Shown here piece after piece: positions 15,599 through 26,058 of a stretch of 64,000 nucleotides of DNA (positions are counted from its first letter, which is position 1; each line of letters opens with the position of its first letter). This DNA is from Sporosarcina jeotgali (GTDB lineage Bacteria; Bacillota; Bacilli; Bacillales_A; Planococcaceae): assembly GCF_033304595.1 (NCBI RefSeq), contig NZ_CP116341.1, forward strand, positions 601,001 through 665,000, given 5' to 3'. Below the pieces are notes generated by a model. The model made no database searches. It was not told the origin of the DNA and saw only the letters and a list, made by a program, of their open reading frames with translations. A program made the translations under genes and the position numbers.

Positions 15599-15630
15599 AC
15601 GCTTCATCTTACGGGATGAAGCGTTTTTTT
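15599..15630 (+). terminator. Terminator of the lipid kinase gene
   Basis: ACGCTTCATC, 6-nt loop, GATGAAGCGT, then seven T. Confidence 0.95.
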
Positions 15631-15670
15631 CGTTGGGGATTTCGTTGGAAAGCGGGGGTGGGGGAAGGGG

Positions 15671-15796
15671 GAATCGTTCACTTGTCGGGATGTATCGGCC
15701 AGTTGGCGATGGGAATCGGACAAATCGATGGGTGAATCGGCCATTTGGAGTAAAGAATCGGCCACACGCAGGAATTAATCGGCCATGGCACACAAT
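15671..15796. repeat. 21-bp tandem array A (six units)
   Basis: Six 21-bp units, most with GAATCGG or close variants at the start. The last unit runs into a tail at 15787-15834 that recurs after array B. The units diverge from each other, and no start site or RBS supports translation. Confidence 0.85.
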
Positions 15797-15834
15797 TCAA
15801 CAGCGTTAAGGGATTAATTGGTGGCGCTTCGCTT
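15787..15834. repeat. Shared tail, copy 1
   Basis: 48 bp starting GGCACACA and ending CTTCGCT, aligned without gaps to 16003-16049. Both copies end a 21-bp array. Confidence 0.8.
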
Positions 15835-15886
15835 GTTGTGTGGGCTATCCCACTGCAGAAACACTCCCCTAGACGCCAGGGAACGG

Positions 15887-16012
15887 TTCTCCATCACATA
15901 AATGGTTTTGTCCGACACATGGAGTGTTTTCCCAATCACATAGCGTCCTTTCTCCATCACCTAGGTGAATTTCTCCGACACCTAACGAAGTTTCTCGATA
16001 ACGGCACACAAC
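15887..16012. repeat. 21-bp tandem array B (six units)
   Basis: Six 21-bp units, most with TTCTCCATCAC or TTCTCCGACAC. The motif differs from array A but the unit length is the same. The second tail copy (16003-16049) follows. A six-unit open frame here is a product of the 21-bp period. Confidence 0.85.
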
Positions 16013-16049
16013 TCAACAACTTCAAAGGACTAATAGATAGCCCTTCGCT
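16003..16049. repeat. Shared tail, copy 2
   Basis: GGCACACAACTCAACA through CCTTCGCT, matching copy 1 with about ten substitutions and no gap. Confidence 0.8.
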
Positions 16050-16062
16050 AACTTAAGGATGC

Positions 16063-16093
16063 AAAAAAGCACACCCAACTCACTGGGTGCGCT
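16063..16093 (-). terminator. Terminator of glpK
   Basis: Minus strand: AGCGCACCCA, 6-nt loop, TGGGTGTGCT, then six T, 11 nt after the glpK stop. Confidence 0.9.
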
Positions 16094-16103
16094 CCTTAAA
16101 TCC

Positions 16104-17609
<1,506 letters not shown>

Positions 17610-17698
17610 CTAGCGTCAATCGCCTCCGCCAGGGAAGCGTTTTCTTCAGTTTATCATAATGCAGGCAAGTCCTTGCTATTCCAGGAAAAGAAGTGAAA

Positions 17699-17724
17699 CC
17701 CCTTGCCAGTAATGAGGCAAGGGG
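17699..17724 (-). terminator. Hairpin after the YflT/DUF2382 gene
   Basis: CCCCTTGCC, 8-nt loop, GGCAAGGGG, 12 nt past the stop on the minus strand. The following T-run is short (TTTC), so termination may be weak. Confidence 0.6.
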
Positions 17725-17735
17725 AAGGATGGTGA

Positions 17736-18737
17736 TTAGAATTTATCGGTACGGTTCCGGTCCATATTTGTTAGGTCACCTTTAACGTTCACATTCTCTG
17801 TTTCGCCTTCTGTATTCACGTTCACTTCTTCACGTTTCACCGTCTCGTCTACGTGCTCGGTATCTGTGACCCGTTTTTTGTTGATGACAATCTCTTCGGT
17901 GACAACGGGCTTTTTCGTTACTTCGACCTTTTCTTCAGTGACTGGCACGCGGATGGTTTCATTATCGAACGCAGTTGTTGTCCGGAAATCTTCTGCAGTC
18001 TCATCCAATTCGCCGTTTACTGGGCGGCGTTCAATTGTAATCTCTTCATGCTCAACAGGGATATCTACGGTTTTACGGTCTTCCACGATATTTTTGTCGA
18101 CAGTCACTTCGCCTTTTTGCACTTGCTGTTTGTCGACGTTAAGTCGTTCTTCGTGAACTTTCATTGTTTCCGGCACTTCTTCGATACTGCGGTTCAACTC
18201 ACCTTCACTGCGTACGCGGTTCGTATCGACTGGTTTCAGTTGTGCATCTGCCGTATGGTCATAGTTTCCATGCAGCGAACCAGGTTCACGGTCAAGCCCG
18301 CTTGCCAACCCGGCAGGCTCCGTGGATGCGGCTGTCTCCAGATTCACATCATTAGATGATTCAATCGAAGAATTCCGAGCATTATTGTCCAGGTAACGTG
18401 CACCCGCTTCGCCTTCATCTACATAAAGGAGCATCGCACCCTCATGAATCTCACGTGTGTAGCGATCTTTTTCTGCCTCACTCAAGCCAGTATCGCTCAA
18501 CAGCGTATAAATATGATCTTCCCCTGATAAGAAGTTCATGAACTTGTCCATCCAAGAACCATCTGTCGTCTTCACTTCTGCGTCTGTACGGCTGCGCAGC
18601 ATATGCAGATCGTGGTCATCTTTTGCGATGACATAAATGTTATCGTCTGAAATTCCGGTTGCTTTCAACTCTTGCACCTTTGCAATCAATTCTGTTTCCG
18701 TCTGAAATGTCCCTGCAAAACGTTTGTTGTTATTCAT
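17736..18737 (-). CDS. General stress protein with YflT and DUF2382 (YsnF/AvaK) domains
   Basis: A 333-residue soluble protein. Residues about 1-110 are the YflT (GSP17M-like) domain, shared with the genes at 22196 and 54707: FAGTFQTETELIAKVQEL, then IYVIAKD and LRSRTDAEVKT. Residues about 190-310 form the DUF2382 domain, an alternating Val/charged segment with HEERLNVDKQQVQKGEV and VPVEHEEITIERRPV. A linker rich in Asn and Ser joins them. A near-consensus sigma-B promoter lies at 18805-18830. The family is stress-induced in Bacilli but has no known biochemistry; the DUF2382 pattern suggests an extended beta structure. Confidence 0.88.
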   Translation of the reverse strand: MNNNKRFAGTFQTETELIAKVQELKATGISDDNIYVIAKDDHDLHMLRSRTDAEVKTTDGSWMDKFMNFLSGEDHIYTLLSDTGLSEAEKDRYTREIHEGAMLLYVDEGEAGARYLDNNARNSSIESSNDVNLETAASTEPAGLASGLDREPGSLHGNYDHTADAQLKPVDTNRVRSEGELNRSIEEVPETMKVHEERLNVDKQQVQKGEVTVDKNIVEDRKTVDIPVEHEEITIERRPVNGELDETAEDFRTTTAFDNETIRVPVTEEKVEVTKKPVVTEEIVINKKRVTDTEHVDETVKREEVNVNTEGETENVNVKGDLTNMDRNRTDKF

Positions 18738-18804
18738 ATCTAAAGTTCCTCCTAGAGTTTTGTATTTTAGTTAACCGCTAAACTTTTGCGGTGTTAGGAA
18801 ATAG

Positions 18805-18830
18805 ATACCCGGCGGTTTACTATCAAAAAC
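18805..18830 (-). promoter_or_regulatory. Sigma-B promoter of the YflT/DUF2382 gene
   Basis: Minus strand GTTTTT, 14 bp, GGGTAT, about 70 bp upstream of the start. The rest of the 18738-19049 gap has a small inverted repeat (TGTAAC, GTTACA) and no gene. Confidence 0.8.
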
Positions 18831-19049
18831 CTCATCACAAGCTCAGATAACAAATGTCATATTCTTGTAACCATACTGTTACAGGGGCTAGTGAGAACTT
18901 CCTGGAAGTGAATGTAATGGGATAGGGATTTAGGACTGAGGAAAGAATATGGAAAACGAGAATTCAAAGTAGGCAGGAGTCCTCCAGTTTGGTACACTTG
19001 TCTCTAACGAAATTCACGGATCATAGGGATCCTGTTAGGAAGTGGGAGA

Positions 19050-20870
19050 ATGGAAGAATTAGCATTAATCAGCGTGGTTGCAGTACTCGCGCTCGGAATC
19101 TTTTCTCAGTGGCTCGCCTGGCGGATTCAATGGCCATCCATTGTGATCATGTCAATCGCAGGATTGCTTATTGGTCCTGTTTTAGGATTAATCAATCCGG
19201 AAGCCGCGTTGGGTGATTTATATGGACCGCTTATCTCACTTGCGGTTGCAGTTATTCTTTTCGAAGGCAGTTCGAATCTTGATATCCGGGAAATTAAAGG
19301 GATTTCAAAATCAGTTACACGTATTGTGACGGTTGGTGCGTTTCTGGCTTGGATTCTCGGATCACTTGCAGCCCACTATTTTGCGGGATTGCAATGGGAA
19401 ATTGCTTTCATTATAGGAGGGTTGTTCGTCGTAACGGGTCCTACAGTGATTATTCCGCTGCTCAGGAGTGCGAAATTGAAATCCCGGACGGCTGCTGTAT
19501 TGAAGTGGGAAGGAATTATCGTCGATCCTGCGGGGCCGCTTCTTGCGCTGTTTGCCTATGAAGTCATTAAAGTGTTGAGCAACGATAACTTGACGATGAG
19601 TAATCTGCTCAGTTTCTTCGGAGGGGCAGGTCTTGCGATTCTCTTAGGACTGGCAGTCGGGTTACTGATTACAGTTATGGCGGCAAAAGGGCAGTTTCCG
19701 GAATACTTAAAATCACCAATTGTCCTGGCATTGGTGTTAATCTGTTTCATGTTGGCAGAAGTCATTATGCACGAAACAGGCATGCTTGCAGTGACAGTGA
19801 TGGGTCTGACAATTGGCCGTTCGAAGCAATATGTTTCATCCATCGGAAACCTTGGACATTTTGTTGAAAACGTCTCGGTCATGTTAACTTCGACAGTTTT
19901 CATTCTATTAACGGCCTCTTTGCCGAGAGAGACAATCGCTCAAATGTTTACACTGCCGATTCTTGCCTTTGTGTTAGTGACATTATTCGTTGTCCGTCCG
20001 CTGTCCATCTGGATTTCAACCATCGGTACAGAACTCGATCGGAATGAGAAAATTTTGATCGGCTGGATTGCACCTCGTGGAATCGTAGCACTTACGGTAG
20101 CCGGATACTTTTCGAGCATACTTGTCAACGACGGCTATGAAGAAGCAAGCCTTCTGACAGCGTTGACGTTTGCGCTCGTTATTATCACGGTTTGTGCGCA
20201 CGGTTTCACGATCGGTCCGCTTGCGAAGAAACTGCATTTAGCGAGTAATGAACCGCCGGGCATCTTAATTGTCGGAGCAAGTAACTTTTCAGCATCACTC
20301 GGTGCGCAGCTGAAAAAGTTAGGCATCCCTGTTCTTATCATGGATCCTTCTAGAGGACGATTGAATTTAGCCGCTGCGAAAGGGGTCCAGACGTTTGAAG
20401 GGCAGATTTTGTCAGAACAGTCGAGATTTGCTGTCGATTTGACTCCGTACAGTACGATTTTGGCGATGACAGGGGACGCGTCCTATAACGCGCTTATCTC
20501 CCAATCATTTGCACCGGAATTCGGCTTTAACAATACGTTTTCATTACCAGTTGCCGTAAATCATCAGATGAATGAATCGGAGCTGCCGATTTCACTGAAG
20601 GCGCATTTACTATTCCGTGAAGATGCAACGTTTGCAGAGCTGAACCGGAAGATTAATACAGTGTTCGAACTTAGCGAAATTTCGACTGAAGAAGTTGAAA
20701 ATGTCGATAATTTGCTGGATGAATTACCCGAACAAATTACTCCGCTTTTCATTAAGAAAGAGAACGATTCGATCGTATTTGTCACGTTGCGCAAAAGAAT
20801 CAATCTAGAAGAAGGCGACGTCCTTGTCGTTATGCGTCCAAAGAATGAGAAAAAGGAGCCTGTCGCTTAA
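19050..20870 (+). CDS. CPA1-type cation/proton antiporter with TrkA-N regulatory domain
   Basis: A 606-residue antiporter. About 12 membrane helices occupy residues 5-395, with the exchanger signature FVVTGPTVIIPLLR and the ion-site region EGIIVDPAGPLLALF. A cytoplasmic Rossmann-type TrkA-N (RCK-like) domain follows (about 405-520, GILIVGASNFSASLG), then an RCK_C-like end. This is the NhaP/NhaP2 layout; the ion may be Na+ or K+. GGAAGTGGGAGA precedes the ATG. It lies between two sigma-B-controlled stress genes, though I found no sigma-B promoter in front of it. It shares a terminator with the convergent chemoreceptor-like gene. Confidence 0.92.
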   Translation: MEELALISVVAVLALGIFSQWLAWRIQWPSIVIMSIAGLLIGPVLGLINPEAALGDLYGPLISLAVAVILFEGSSNLDIREIKGISKSVTRIVTVGAFLAWILGSLAAHYFAGLQWEIAFIIGGLFVVTGPTVIIPLLRSAKLKSRTAAVLKWEGIIVDPAGPLLALFAYEVIKVLSNDNLTMSNLLSFFGGAGLAILLGLAVGLLITVMAAKGQFPEYLKSPIVLALVLICFMLAEVIMHETGMLAVTVMGLTIGRSKQYVSSIGNLGHFVENVSVMLTSTVFILLTASLPRETIAQMFTLPILAFVLVTLFVVRPLSIWISTIGTELDRNEKILIGWIAPRGIVALTVAGYFSSILVNDGYEEASLLTALTFALVIITVCAHGFTIGPLAKKLHLASNEPPGILIVGASNFSASLGAQLKKLGIPVLIMDPSRGRLNLAAAKGVQTFEGQILSEQSRFAVDLTPYSTILAMTGDASYNALISQSFAPEFGFNNTFSLPVAVNHQMNESELPISLKAHLLFREDATFAELNRKINTVFELSEISTEEVENVDNLLDELPEQITPLFIKKENDSIVFVTLRKRINLEEGDVLVVMRPKNEKKEPVA

Positions 20871-20892
20871 AATGCGGCAAGGCTCCTTTTTA
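20851..20892. terminator. Bidirectional terminator
   Basis: AAAAGGAGCC...GCGGCAAGGCTCCTTTTT with a small bulge; it overlaps the antiporter stop and serves both convergent genes. Confidence 0.8.
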
Positions 20893-20896
20893 TAGA

Positions 20897-21808
20897 TTAA
20901 ACAATGGTTGTAACGTCATGGGCCTGGCTTTCCAATTCGGCTGCAGAAGAAGCTAAATGGAAAAACGCATCAGTAGCGGATTCAACGTCTTTTTTACATT
21001 GTTCAATATTTAGTTGTGCTTTCTCGGTTCCTGAAGCAATCAGACGCACTTCCTTAGTGATCGCTTCAATCCCGTCTCGTACTTCAACAATAGAAGCTTC
21101 CACATTAGAGGATAGCTTTCTGACTTCCTTAGCCACCACATCAAATCCGCGTCCATGTTCGCCTGCACGTGCCGCTTCAATAGCAGCATTCAATGCGAGC
21201 AAATTCGTTTGTGAGGCTATGGCTCGAATGGTCTTTACGATTCCTTGTATGTTTTCAGAATGGACTTGAAGCGCTTCCAAATTATTCGTATTTGTTGTAG
21301 AAACTTCTGCTAACTCACCGATCCGTTTCAGTAACTCTTCGTTCCGGTTACGGCCATCATCCGCTTGTTCAGTAAGTGACTGCGCCATCTGATTGAGTTC
21401 TGATACAACACTTAAAGCGGTATCTTGCCGTTTGGTTACATCTGTTGCCACTTTAGTGACGCCGAGGACTGTTCGGCCGTCATCCGCAAACACTGGCATA
21501 TACGTTGCTTCCAGCCAAATAGCGGAACCGTCTTTGGCTTTTCGTCTAATCTTTCCAGATGAAGAAAGACCGCGCTGTAAATCTTTCCACATAGCGTCGT
21601 ATGAAGGGGTATTTACAAATTCTGGAAAACATAGTTTCTGATGCTGCATGCCCATCATCTCTTCTGGACGATATCCTACTGCGGCTGCGAATTTCTCGTT
21701 TACATAAGCGACACGTTTGTCCATTCCGAATCGGATAATGGCAAGGTTTTGTTCTAGTGCTTTGACAACTAGCGTGTCTGAGACAATCTCTGATGTTAAG
21801 ACGTTCAA
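20897..21808 (-). CDS. Soluble PAS-domain methyl-accepting chemotaxis-type protein
   Basis: A 303-residue cytoplasmic sensor. A PAS domain with PAC motif occupies about residues 15-130 ([20 protein letters not shown], then [12 protein letters not shown]). A short chemoreceptor signalling domain fills the rest, with the hairpin-proximal signature [20 protein letters not shown] intact. There is no membrane segment and the coiled coil is shorter than in classical receptors, so it fits the small soluble receptor class that senses internal redox or ligand state. The start is TTG at 21808, supported by AGGAGG 7 nt upstream. A sigma-B-like promoter lies at 22038-22062. No chemotaxis genes are nearby. 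Confidence 0.9.
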   Translation of the reverse strand: MNVLTSEIVSDTLVVKALEQNLAIIRFGMDKRVAYVNEKFAAAVGYRPEEMMGMQHQKLCFPEFVNTPSYDAMWKDLQRGLSSSGKIRRKAKDGSAIWLEATYMPVFADDGRTVLGVTKVATDVTKRQDTALSVVSELNQMAQSLTEQADDGRNRNEELLKRIGELAEVSTTNTNNLEALQVHSENIQGIVKTIRAIASQTNLLALNAAIEAARAGEHGRGFDVVAKEVRKLSSNVEASIVEVRDGIEAITKEVRLIASGTEKAQLNIEQCKKDVESATDAFFHLASSAAELESQAHDVTTIV

Positions 21809-22037
21809 GTCGTTTCCTCCTGTAATTTCAGATAAGTTAAATTCTATTATACATATTGTGAATCAAATGTACTGCCAATCAAGACTTTATTTAATGACAA
21901 ATTAGTGAATCTGCAAAAATATGAAACTGTAGACCTATAAACTACTTACAGGTTTTACTTTTCATTGAATAACAAAAAAAATTTTTACTAGTAAGTAAAT
22001 GAATTAGGAAAAAAGAATCATATGAACTTCTCTTTAT

Positions 22038-22062
22038 ATACCCGAGTTTATGAAAGAGAAAC
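22038..22062 (-). promoter_or_regulatory. Sigma-B-like promoter upstream of the PAS receptor gene
   Basis: Minus strand GTTTCT, 13 bp, GGGTAT, giving a leader of about 220 nt. An AT-rich TATAAT at 21846-21851 is closer but has no good -35. The remaining 21809-22195 gap holds only the terminator at 22081-22126. Confidence 0.6.
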
Positions 22063-22080
22063 CATTTCTAATTTAAATAC

Positions 22081-22126
22081 AAAAAAAGAAACAGAGGCCA
22101 TTTACGCAGCCTCTGTTTCTTTTTTA
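22081..22126. terminator. Strong bidirectional terminator
   Basis: AAAAAAGAAACAGAGGC, 10-nt loop, GCCTCTGTTTCTTTTTT; it lies about 70 nt after the YflT gene on the minus strand. Confidence 0.93.
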
Positions 22127-22195
22127 TATGGATTATAAGCGGAGATGTTATTTTGACCTCTACTTAATACTTCCGTCTAAAATACCAATCTTCAG

Positions 22196-22897
22196 TTAAT
22201 AACGTTCCGGTTCGTCATCTAGTCTGCTTGGCCGGTCATTGACGGCATCTTGAAACTCTTGGCGGCGCTGTTCCTGTTCGGGATCGCGTCCGAGTTCTCC
22301 GGCGAAATCCGTCGTCTCTAATCCATTTGAAACAGAATCATCTGCGGCAACGCTGAATTCAGAACGCTCAACTGGACGCTCATGAACAGGCGTTACTCGA
22401 TTTTCGGTATGCTGCGGTGCGGTTTCACCGAATGGAGGTTCTTCAGGCGTTCGCGTAACTCCATCACCTGGAGGAGCAACCCAAGTATTTGCGCCAAGGT
22501 TTGGATCCCCTGCATTTTCACCGATGCCGAATGGTTTGCCGACTTCTTGATGCTGGCCGGGCATGTCACTGGTTTCATCCACATAAAGCAGCATGCTGCC
22601 ATTATTGACATCCTGGTAAAAACCAGCTTTTTCATCTTCACTGAATCCAAGATCGTCCATCATACTGCGAACGCGGTCTTCACCAGTCATGAAATCCATG
22701 AACTTATCAAGCCATGATTCGTGAGTCGTCTGAACTTCGGCATCCGTCCGGCTTTGCAGCATTTTGACATCATCTTCACTTTTCGCAATTACAAAGATTT
22801 GGTGATCCGAATACCCTTCAGCTTTCAGTTCTTCTACTTTAGCCAATAATTCGGGTTCTGTGTGAAACATCCCGATGAATCGCTTTCCTTGTTCCAT
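22196..22897 (-). CDS. YflT-domain general stress protein
   Basis: A 233-residue paralogue of the protein at 17736. Residues about 1-105 are the YflT domain (FIGMFHTEPELLAKVEEL, IFVIAKSEDDV, LQSRTDAEVQT, LLYVDETS). The rest is a low-complexity, charged, Gly/Pro/Glu-rich tail with no recognised domain and many RD and PE pairs, probably disordered. GGAGGCG precedes the ATG. A near-consensus sigma-B promoter lies at 22961-22986 and a strong terminator follows the gene, so it is a single-gene stress unit. The function is unknown. Confidence 0.87.
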   Translation of the reverse strand: MEQGKRFIGMFHTEPELLAKVEELKAEGYSDHQIFVIAKSEDDVKMLQSRTDAEVQTTHESWLDKFMDFMTGEDRVRSMMDDLGFSEDEKAGFYQDVNNGSMLLYVDETSDMPGQHQEVGKPFGIGENAGDPNLGANTWVAPPGDGVTRTPEEPPFGETAPQHTENRVTPVHERPVERSEFSVAADDSVSNGLETTDFAGELGRDPEQEQRRQEFQDAVNDRPSRLDDEPERY

Positions 22898-22960
22898 TTG
22901 TGAACGCCTCCTGTTTGAGTTGGAATGTTAGTTTTCAAATGCTAAGTTGTTAATGATTGA

Positions 22961-22986
22961 ATACCCGAGAGGGAAGTTATGAAAAC
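22961..22986 (-). promoter_or_regulatory. Sigma-B promoter of the YflT gene
   Basis: Minus strand GTTTTC, 14 bp, GGGTAT, about 65 bp upstream of the start. Confidence 0.8.
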
Positions 22987-23080
22987 CTGTAAAACAATCA
23001 ACTACACGAAACGTCATCATTTTGTAATGAAAGTATCATGGCCAAAAGAGTCTCCGTGACAAAGATTATTTAATGAAAGA

Positions 23081-23113
23081 AAACAAAAAACAGAGGCACG
23101 CTTGCACCTCTGT
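23081..23113 (-). terminator. Terminator of the polysaccharide deacetylase gene
   Basis: Minus strand ACAGAGG, loop, CCTCTGT, then TTTTTTG, about 15 nt after the stop. Confidence 0.85.
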
Positions 23114-23128
23114 CTAAAAATCTATAAA

Positions 23129-24367
23129 TTAGTATGCTCCGTATAACTTCTTTTCAAAGTCGTTCAGCGAATGAATCGGAGAAATACCTTGGCGTTTCAG
23201 TTCATAACGATTGTCACCAAGTTTTACATTTCCAGGATTCGTTGTAAAGGCCATCCGGATGCCTGCAGCAGAAATCGCTTTTTTACTTGTCTCATTAAAT
23301 TGACCGAACGGATAAGCGAGATAACGAATATTGGGATCTTGCATATCGAAAGCTTTCGAAACTTGGAAACGTCCGAGATCAATATCAGCTTTAATTTCAT
23401 CAGAGGTGGCCGTTGTTAAATAAGGTTCACGTGTTGCAGGTCTGCGTAAATGCATTCCGTGTGTGTGATGTTGAAACGAAAACACATCAACAGTTTCGCG
23501 AATCTCTTTTAGTCCTATATATTGGAATGCTTGGTCATCCCATGGCTGAGCTTGTTGTTTGATGCGCGATGTAATAAGAAATGACGTTGCTTGAAAGCCG
23601 TTTTCCGACAGTAATGGATAGGCGTATTTTTGAAGGGAAAGCAGACCGTCGTCAAAAGTGATTAAAACAGTTTTATCCGTCAAGTTTTTCCGCAGCAATA
23701 GCCAGTTATCTAAATCCTCGGGAGTAATCGTCTTCCAGCCATTTACTTTCAAATAGTTCATTTGCTGCTGGAATGGAGCTAAGTCAATCACCATATGATT
23801 GTCAGCGAAAGGCGTTGATGCCCTGTTCTCCACAATTTGGTGATACATAAGAACCGGAATTCCCGGATCCGCAGTCACGAGCGTTTTGGGAATGAATCCG
23901 CGAACACCGCCGAGGTTCACTTGGACGTGGGTTTTGGTTTCTGCAATCACTGGAAGGCGCTGTCCCGGATTAATATACCCAACACGATACCCCCCGCGCA
24001 GTGCGCTTGCCACTGACACGCGACTTTGGATAATCACAGTTTTGCGTCCTTTTGGCAAAGGCCTTTCTTTAGTTGGAGGAGCAGGTTGAACAACATGGAT
24101 CGGCACAACTAATTTATCGTTTCCAAATGACAAATACCCGTATTTTTCATCTTGCGCAACCATCTCATAAGGAACACCTTTCATGAAAGTGGCAGTACCA
24201 ATCAATTGATCTCCTTCTATTGCATAACCTCCCGTGGCTTTAGATAACGTGACAGTTGAACTTCGCGCAGCAGCTTGAGTGTTCGGGAGGATCAAAATTA
24301 CTAGAAAACACGCAAATAGACTAGTCCATAAAACGGACCAGTTTCTCATTTTAAACACATGCAACAT
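23129..24367 (-). CDS. Secreted polysaccharide deacetylase (NodB domain)
   Basis: A 412-residue exported protein with a signal peptide (helix SLFACFLVILILP, likely cut after QAAA). Residues about 35-165 look like two small SH3-type domains (VSVASALRGGYRVGYINPG is an SH3-like segment). The NodB deacetylase domain follows: IPVLMYHQIV, the metal-binding TFDDGLLSL, QHHTHGMH with the paired His, and LAYPFGQFNE. This layout matches PgaB/IcaB-type poly-N-acetylglucosamine or peptidoglycan deacetylases. The ATG at 24367 is only just downstream of AAAGGA, so translation may begin at a GTG three codons on. An extended -10 promoter lies at 24409-24417. Confidence 0.92.
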   Translation of the reverse strand: MLHVFKMRNWSVLWTSLFACFLVILILPNTQAAARSSTVTLSKATGGYAIEGDQLIGTATFMKGVPYEMVAQDEKYGYLSFGNDKLVVPIHVVQPAPPTKERPLPKGRKTVIIQSRVSVASALRGGYRVGYINPGQRLPVIAETKTHVQVNLGGVRGFIPKTLVTADPGIPVLMYHQIVENRASTPFADNHMVIDLAPFQQQMNYLKVNGWKTITPEDLDNWLLLRKNLTDKTVLITFDDGLLSLQKYAYPLLSENGFQATSFLITSRIKQQAQPWDDQAFQYIGLKEIRETVDVFSFQHHTHGMHLRRPATREPYLTTATSDEIKADIDLGRFQVSKAFDMQDPNIRYLAYPFGQFNETSKKAISAAGIRMAFTTNPGNVKLGDNRYELKRQGISPIHSLNDFEKKLYGAY

Positions 24368-24408
24368 TCCTTTATATATAATAGTAAGCAGTTCAAATTC
24401 CTTAGATG

Positions 24409-24417
24409 ATTATACCA
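24409..24417 (-). promoter_or_regulatory. Extended -10 promoter of the deacetylase gene
   Basis: Minus strand TGGTATAAT, a full extended -10; the -35 is weak. Confidence 0.6.
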
Positions 24418-24592
24418 TAAAAGATTCAGATATTTGGATGGAATTAGAAAAAGATGAGAATATTTTCAGGTCAACCATGAAGGGACGAATCTCTATTGAT
24501 GCGTGAAGTATTAAAAAATACTTAAACAGTTCTATTCTTAAATAAAGGTCCGGGACAACTTTATATTTACTTGCCGAACCTTTAGCGCTGTA

Positions 24593-24601
24593 TGGTATAC
24601 T
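24593..24601 (+). promoter_or_regulatory. Extended -10 promoter of the MBOAT operon
   Basis: TGGTATACT, 43 bp before the ATG at 24645; TTGCCG lies upstream but at 19 bp. Confidence 0.5.
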
Positions 24602-24644
24602 TCATGACAGATAAAACTAACTAAATTTGTATGTGGGGTATCCT

Positions 24645-26045
24645 ATGATCTTTAACTCGTTTGAATTTATATTTTTATTTTTGCCAGTCGTTTGGATTGT
24701 ATTCTTCCTTGTAGGCAGAATCGCGCCGCCATTCGCAAAAACATGGCTATTGCTTGCTTCACTGTTTTTCTATGCATATTGGAATCCTGCCTACTTACCG
24801 CTGATTGTCGGCTCCATGATTGTGAATTACATCATAGGAGTGTTTCTTGGTAAAAACAAATGGCTCCCGACACGTAAAGGAATTCTGACACTCGGTATTT
24901 TGTTCAACGTCAGTCTGTTAGGGTATTTCAAATACAGGGACTTTTTTGCTGAGAATTTGAACGCCGTCCTTGGGACTGAGATTTCGCTGGTACAGCTGAT
25001 TCTCCCTTTAGCAATCAGTTTCTACACATTCCAGCAAATTGCATACCTTGTCGACTCATACCGGCTTGAAACCAACGAATACAATTTCCTGAACTATGGA
25101 TTATTCGTATCGTTTTTCCCGCAGCTGATTGCAGGTCCTATCGTGCATCATGGAGATATGATGCCGCAATTCAGTGACCGGAAAACCTATCGCATCAATT
25201 ATGAAAACTTGTCAAAAGGACTCGTGATTTTTTCGATCGGTTTGTTTAAAAAGGTTGCGATCGCGGACACTTTTGCCGGGTATGCAAATAGCGGATATGG
25301 TTCTGTTGAAGCACTGACGATGGTCAGCGGATGGTTAACATCGCTTTCTTATACGCTGCAGTTATACTTCGATTTCAGCGGTTATTCGGACATGGCGATC
25401 GGCCTTGCATTATTCTTCAACATCCGATTGCCCATCAACTTCAACTCGCCATACAAAGCACTCGACATACAAGATTTTTGGCGTCGTTGGCACATTACCT
25501 TGTCCGGATTTTTAACAAAGTACATTTATATACCTCTTGGCGGAAGCCGTAAGGGCATTCCACAGACGTACATAAATATCTTTATCATCTTCCTGATCAG
25601 CGGTTTTTGGCATGGAGCTGGCTGGACATTCGTCATATGGGGGATTCTGCATGGTCTTGCAAGTGTCATCGCACGGATCTGGAAACGTTCTGGCGGCAGA
25701 TTACCCAAGCTCTTGGCGTGGGCCGTTACCTTCTTATTTGTACATTTAGCATTCGTTATTTTCCGAGCTCCGGATGTGTCCGTTGCACTAAGTGTCTACA
25801 AAGCCATGTTCGGTTTGGAAGGAATCCAGCTAATGGGCATCAGCGTGCTATTCAATGAAGACCTGACACACTTAGCACTTGTCATCCTTTTGGGATTAGG
25901 CATCGCCTTATTTGCAAAAAACTCTGTTCAAATTATGGAAACACAAAAACGGACACCGCTCATGATGCTCTTTGTCGTCATGCTGCTCTATTACAGCGCG
26001 ATGCAGCTTCAGCGTGTCAGTGAATTCCTATACTTCAATTTCTAA
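24645..26045 (+). CDS. MBOAT-family membrane O-acyltransferase (AlgI/DltB/PatA type)
   Basis: A 466-residue polytopic membrane protein with about 11 helices. The PQLIAGPIVHH segment, QDFWRRWHITLSGFLTKYIYIPLGG and SGFWHGAGWTFVIWG with the catalytic His are the MBOAT signatures. It passes an acyl group, usually acetyl, across the membrane to a surface polymer. The ATG at 24645 is preceded by GTGGGGT; an in-frame TTG at 24627 lacks a site. The next gene, 14 nt on, encodes the extracytoplasmic SGNH partner expected for such systems. No dltA or dltC is adjacent, so it is not the D-alanyl system; the acceptor polymer is unknown. Confidence 0.94.
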   Translation: MIFNSFEFIFLFLPVVWIVFFLVGRIAPPFAKTWLLLASLFFYAYWNPAYLPLIVGSMIVNYIIGVFLGKNKWLPTRKGILTLGILFNVSLLGYFKYRDFFAENLNAVLGTEISLVQLILPLAISFYTFQQIAYLVDSYRLETNEYNFLNYGLFVSFFPQLIAGPIVHHGDMMPQFSDRKTYRINYENLSKGLVIFSIGLFKKVAIADTFAGYANSGYGSVEALTMVSGWLTSLSYTLQLYFDFSGYSDMAIGLALFFNIRLPINFNSPYKALDIQDFWRRWHITLSGFLTKYIYIPLGGSRKGIPQTYINIFIIFLISGFWHGAGWTFVIWGILHGLASVIARIWKRSGGRLPKLLAWAVTFLFVHLAFVIFRAPDVSVALSVYKAMFGLEGIQLMGISVLFNEDLTHLALVILLGLGIALFAKNSVQIMETQKRTPLMMLFVVMLLYYSAMQLQRVSEFLYFNF

Positions 26046-26058
26046 GGCGGTGAGTCAA

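Noticed and set aside
15838..16056. Small repeat protein in the intergenic gap
   Set aside because: The frame follows from the 21-bp period (seven codons per unit). It has no ribosome binding site, and the mirror frame in array A shows the same artefact.
17632..17645. cre site before glpK
   Set aside because: GGGAAGCGTTTTCT keeps the core but misses three consensus positions; too weak to call, though CcpA control of glpK would be expected.
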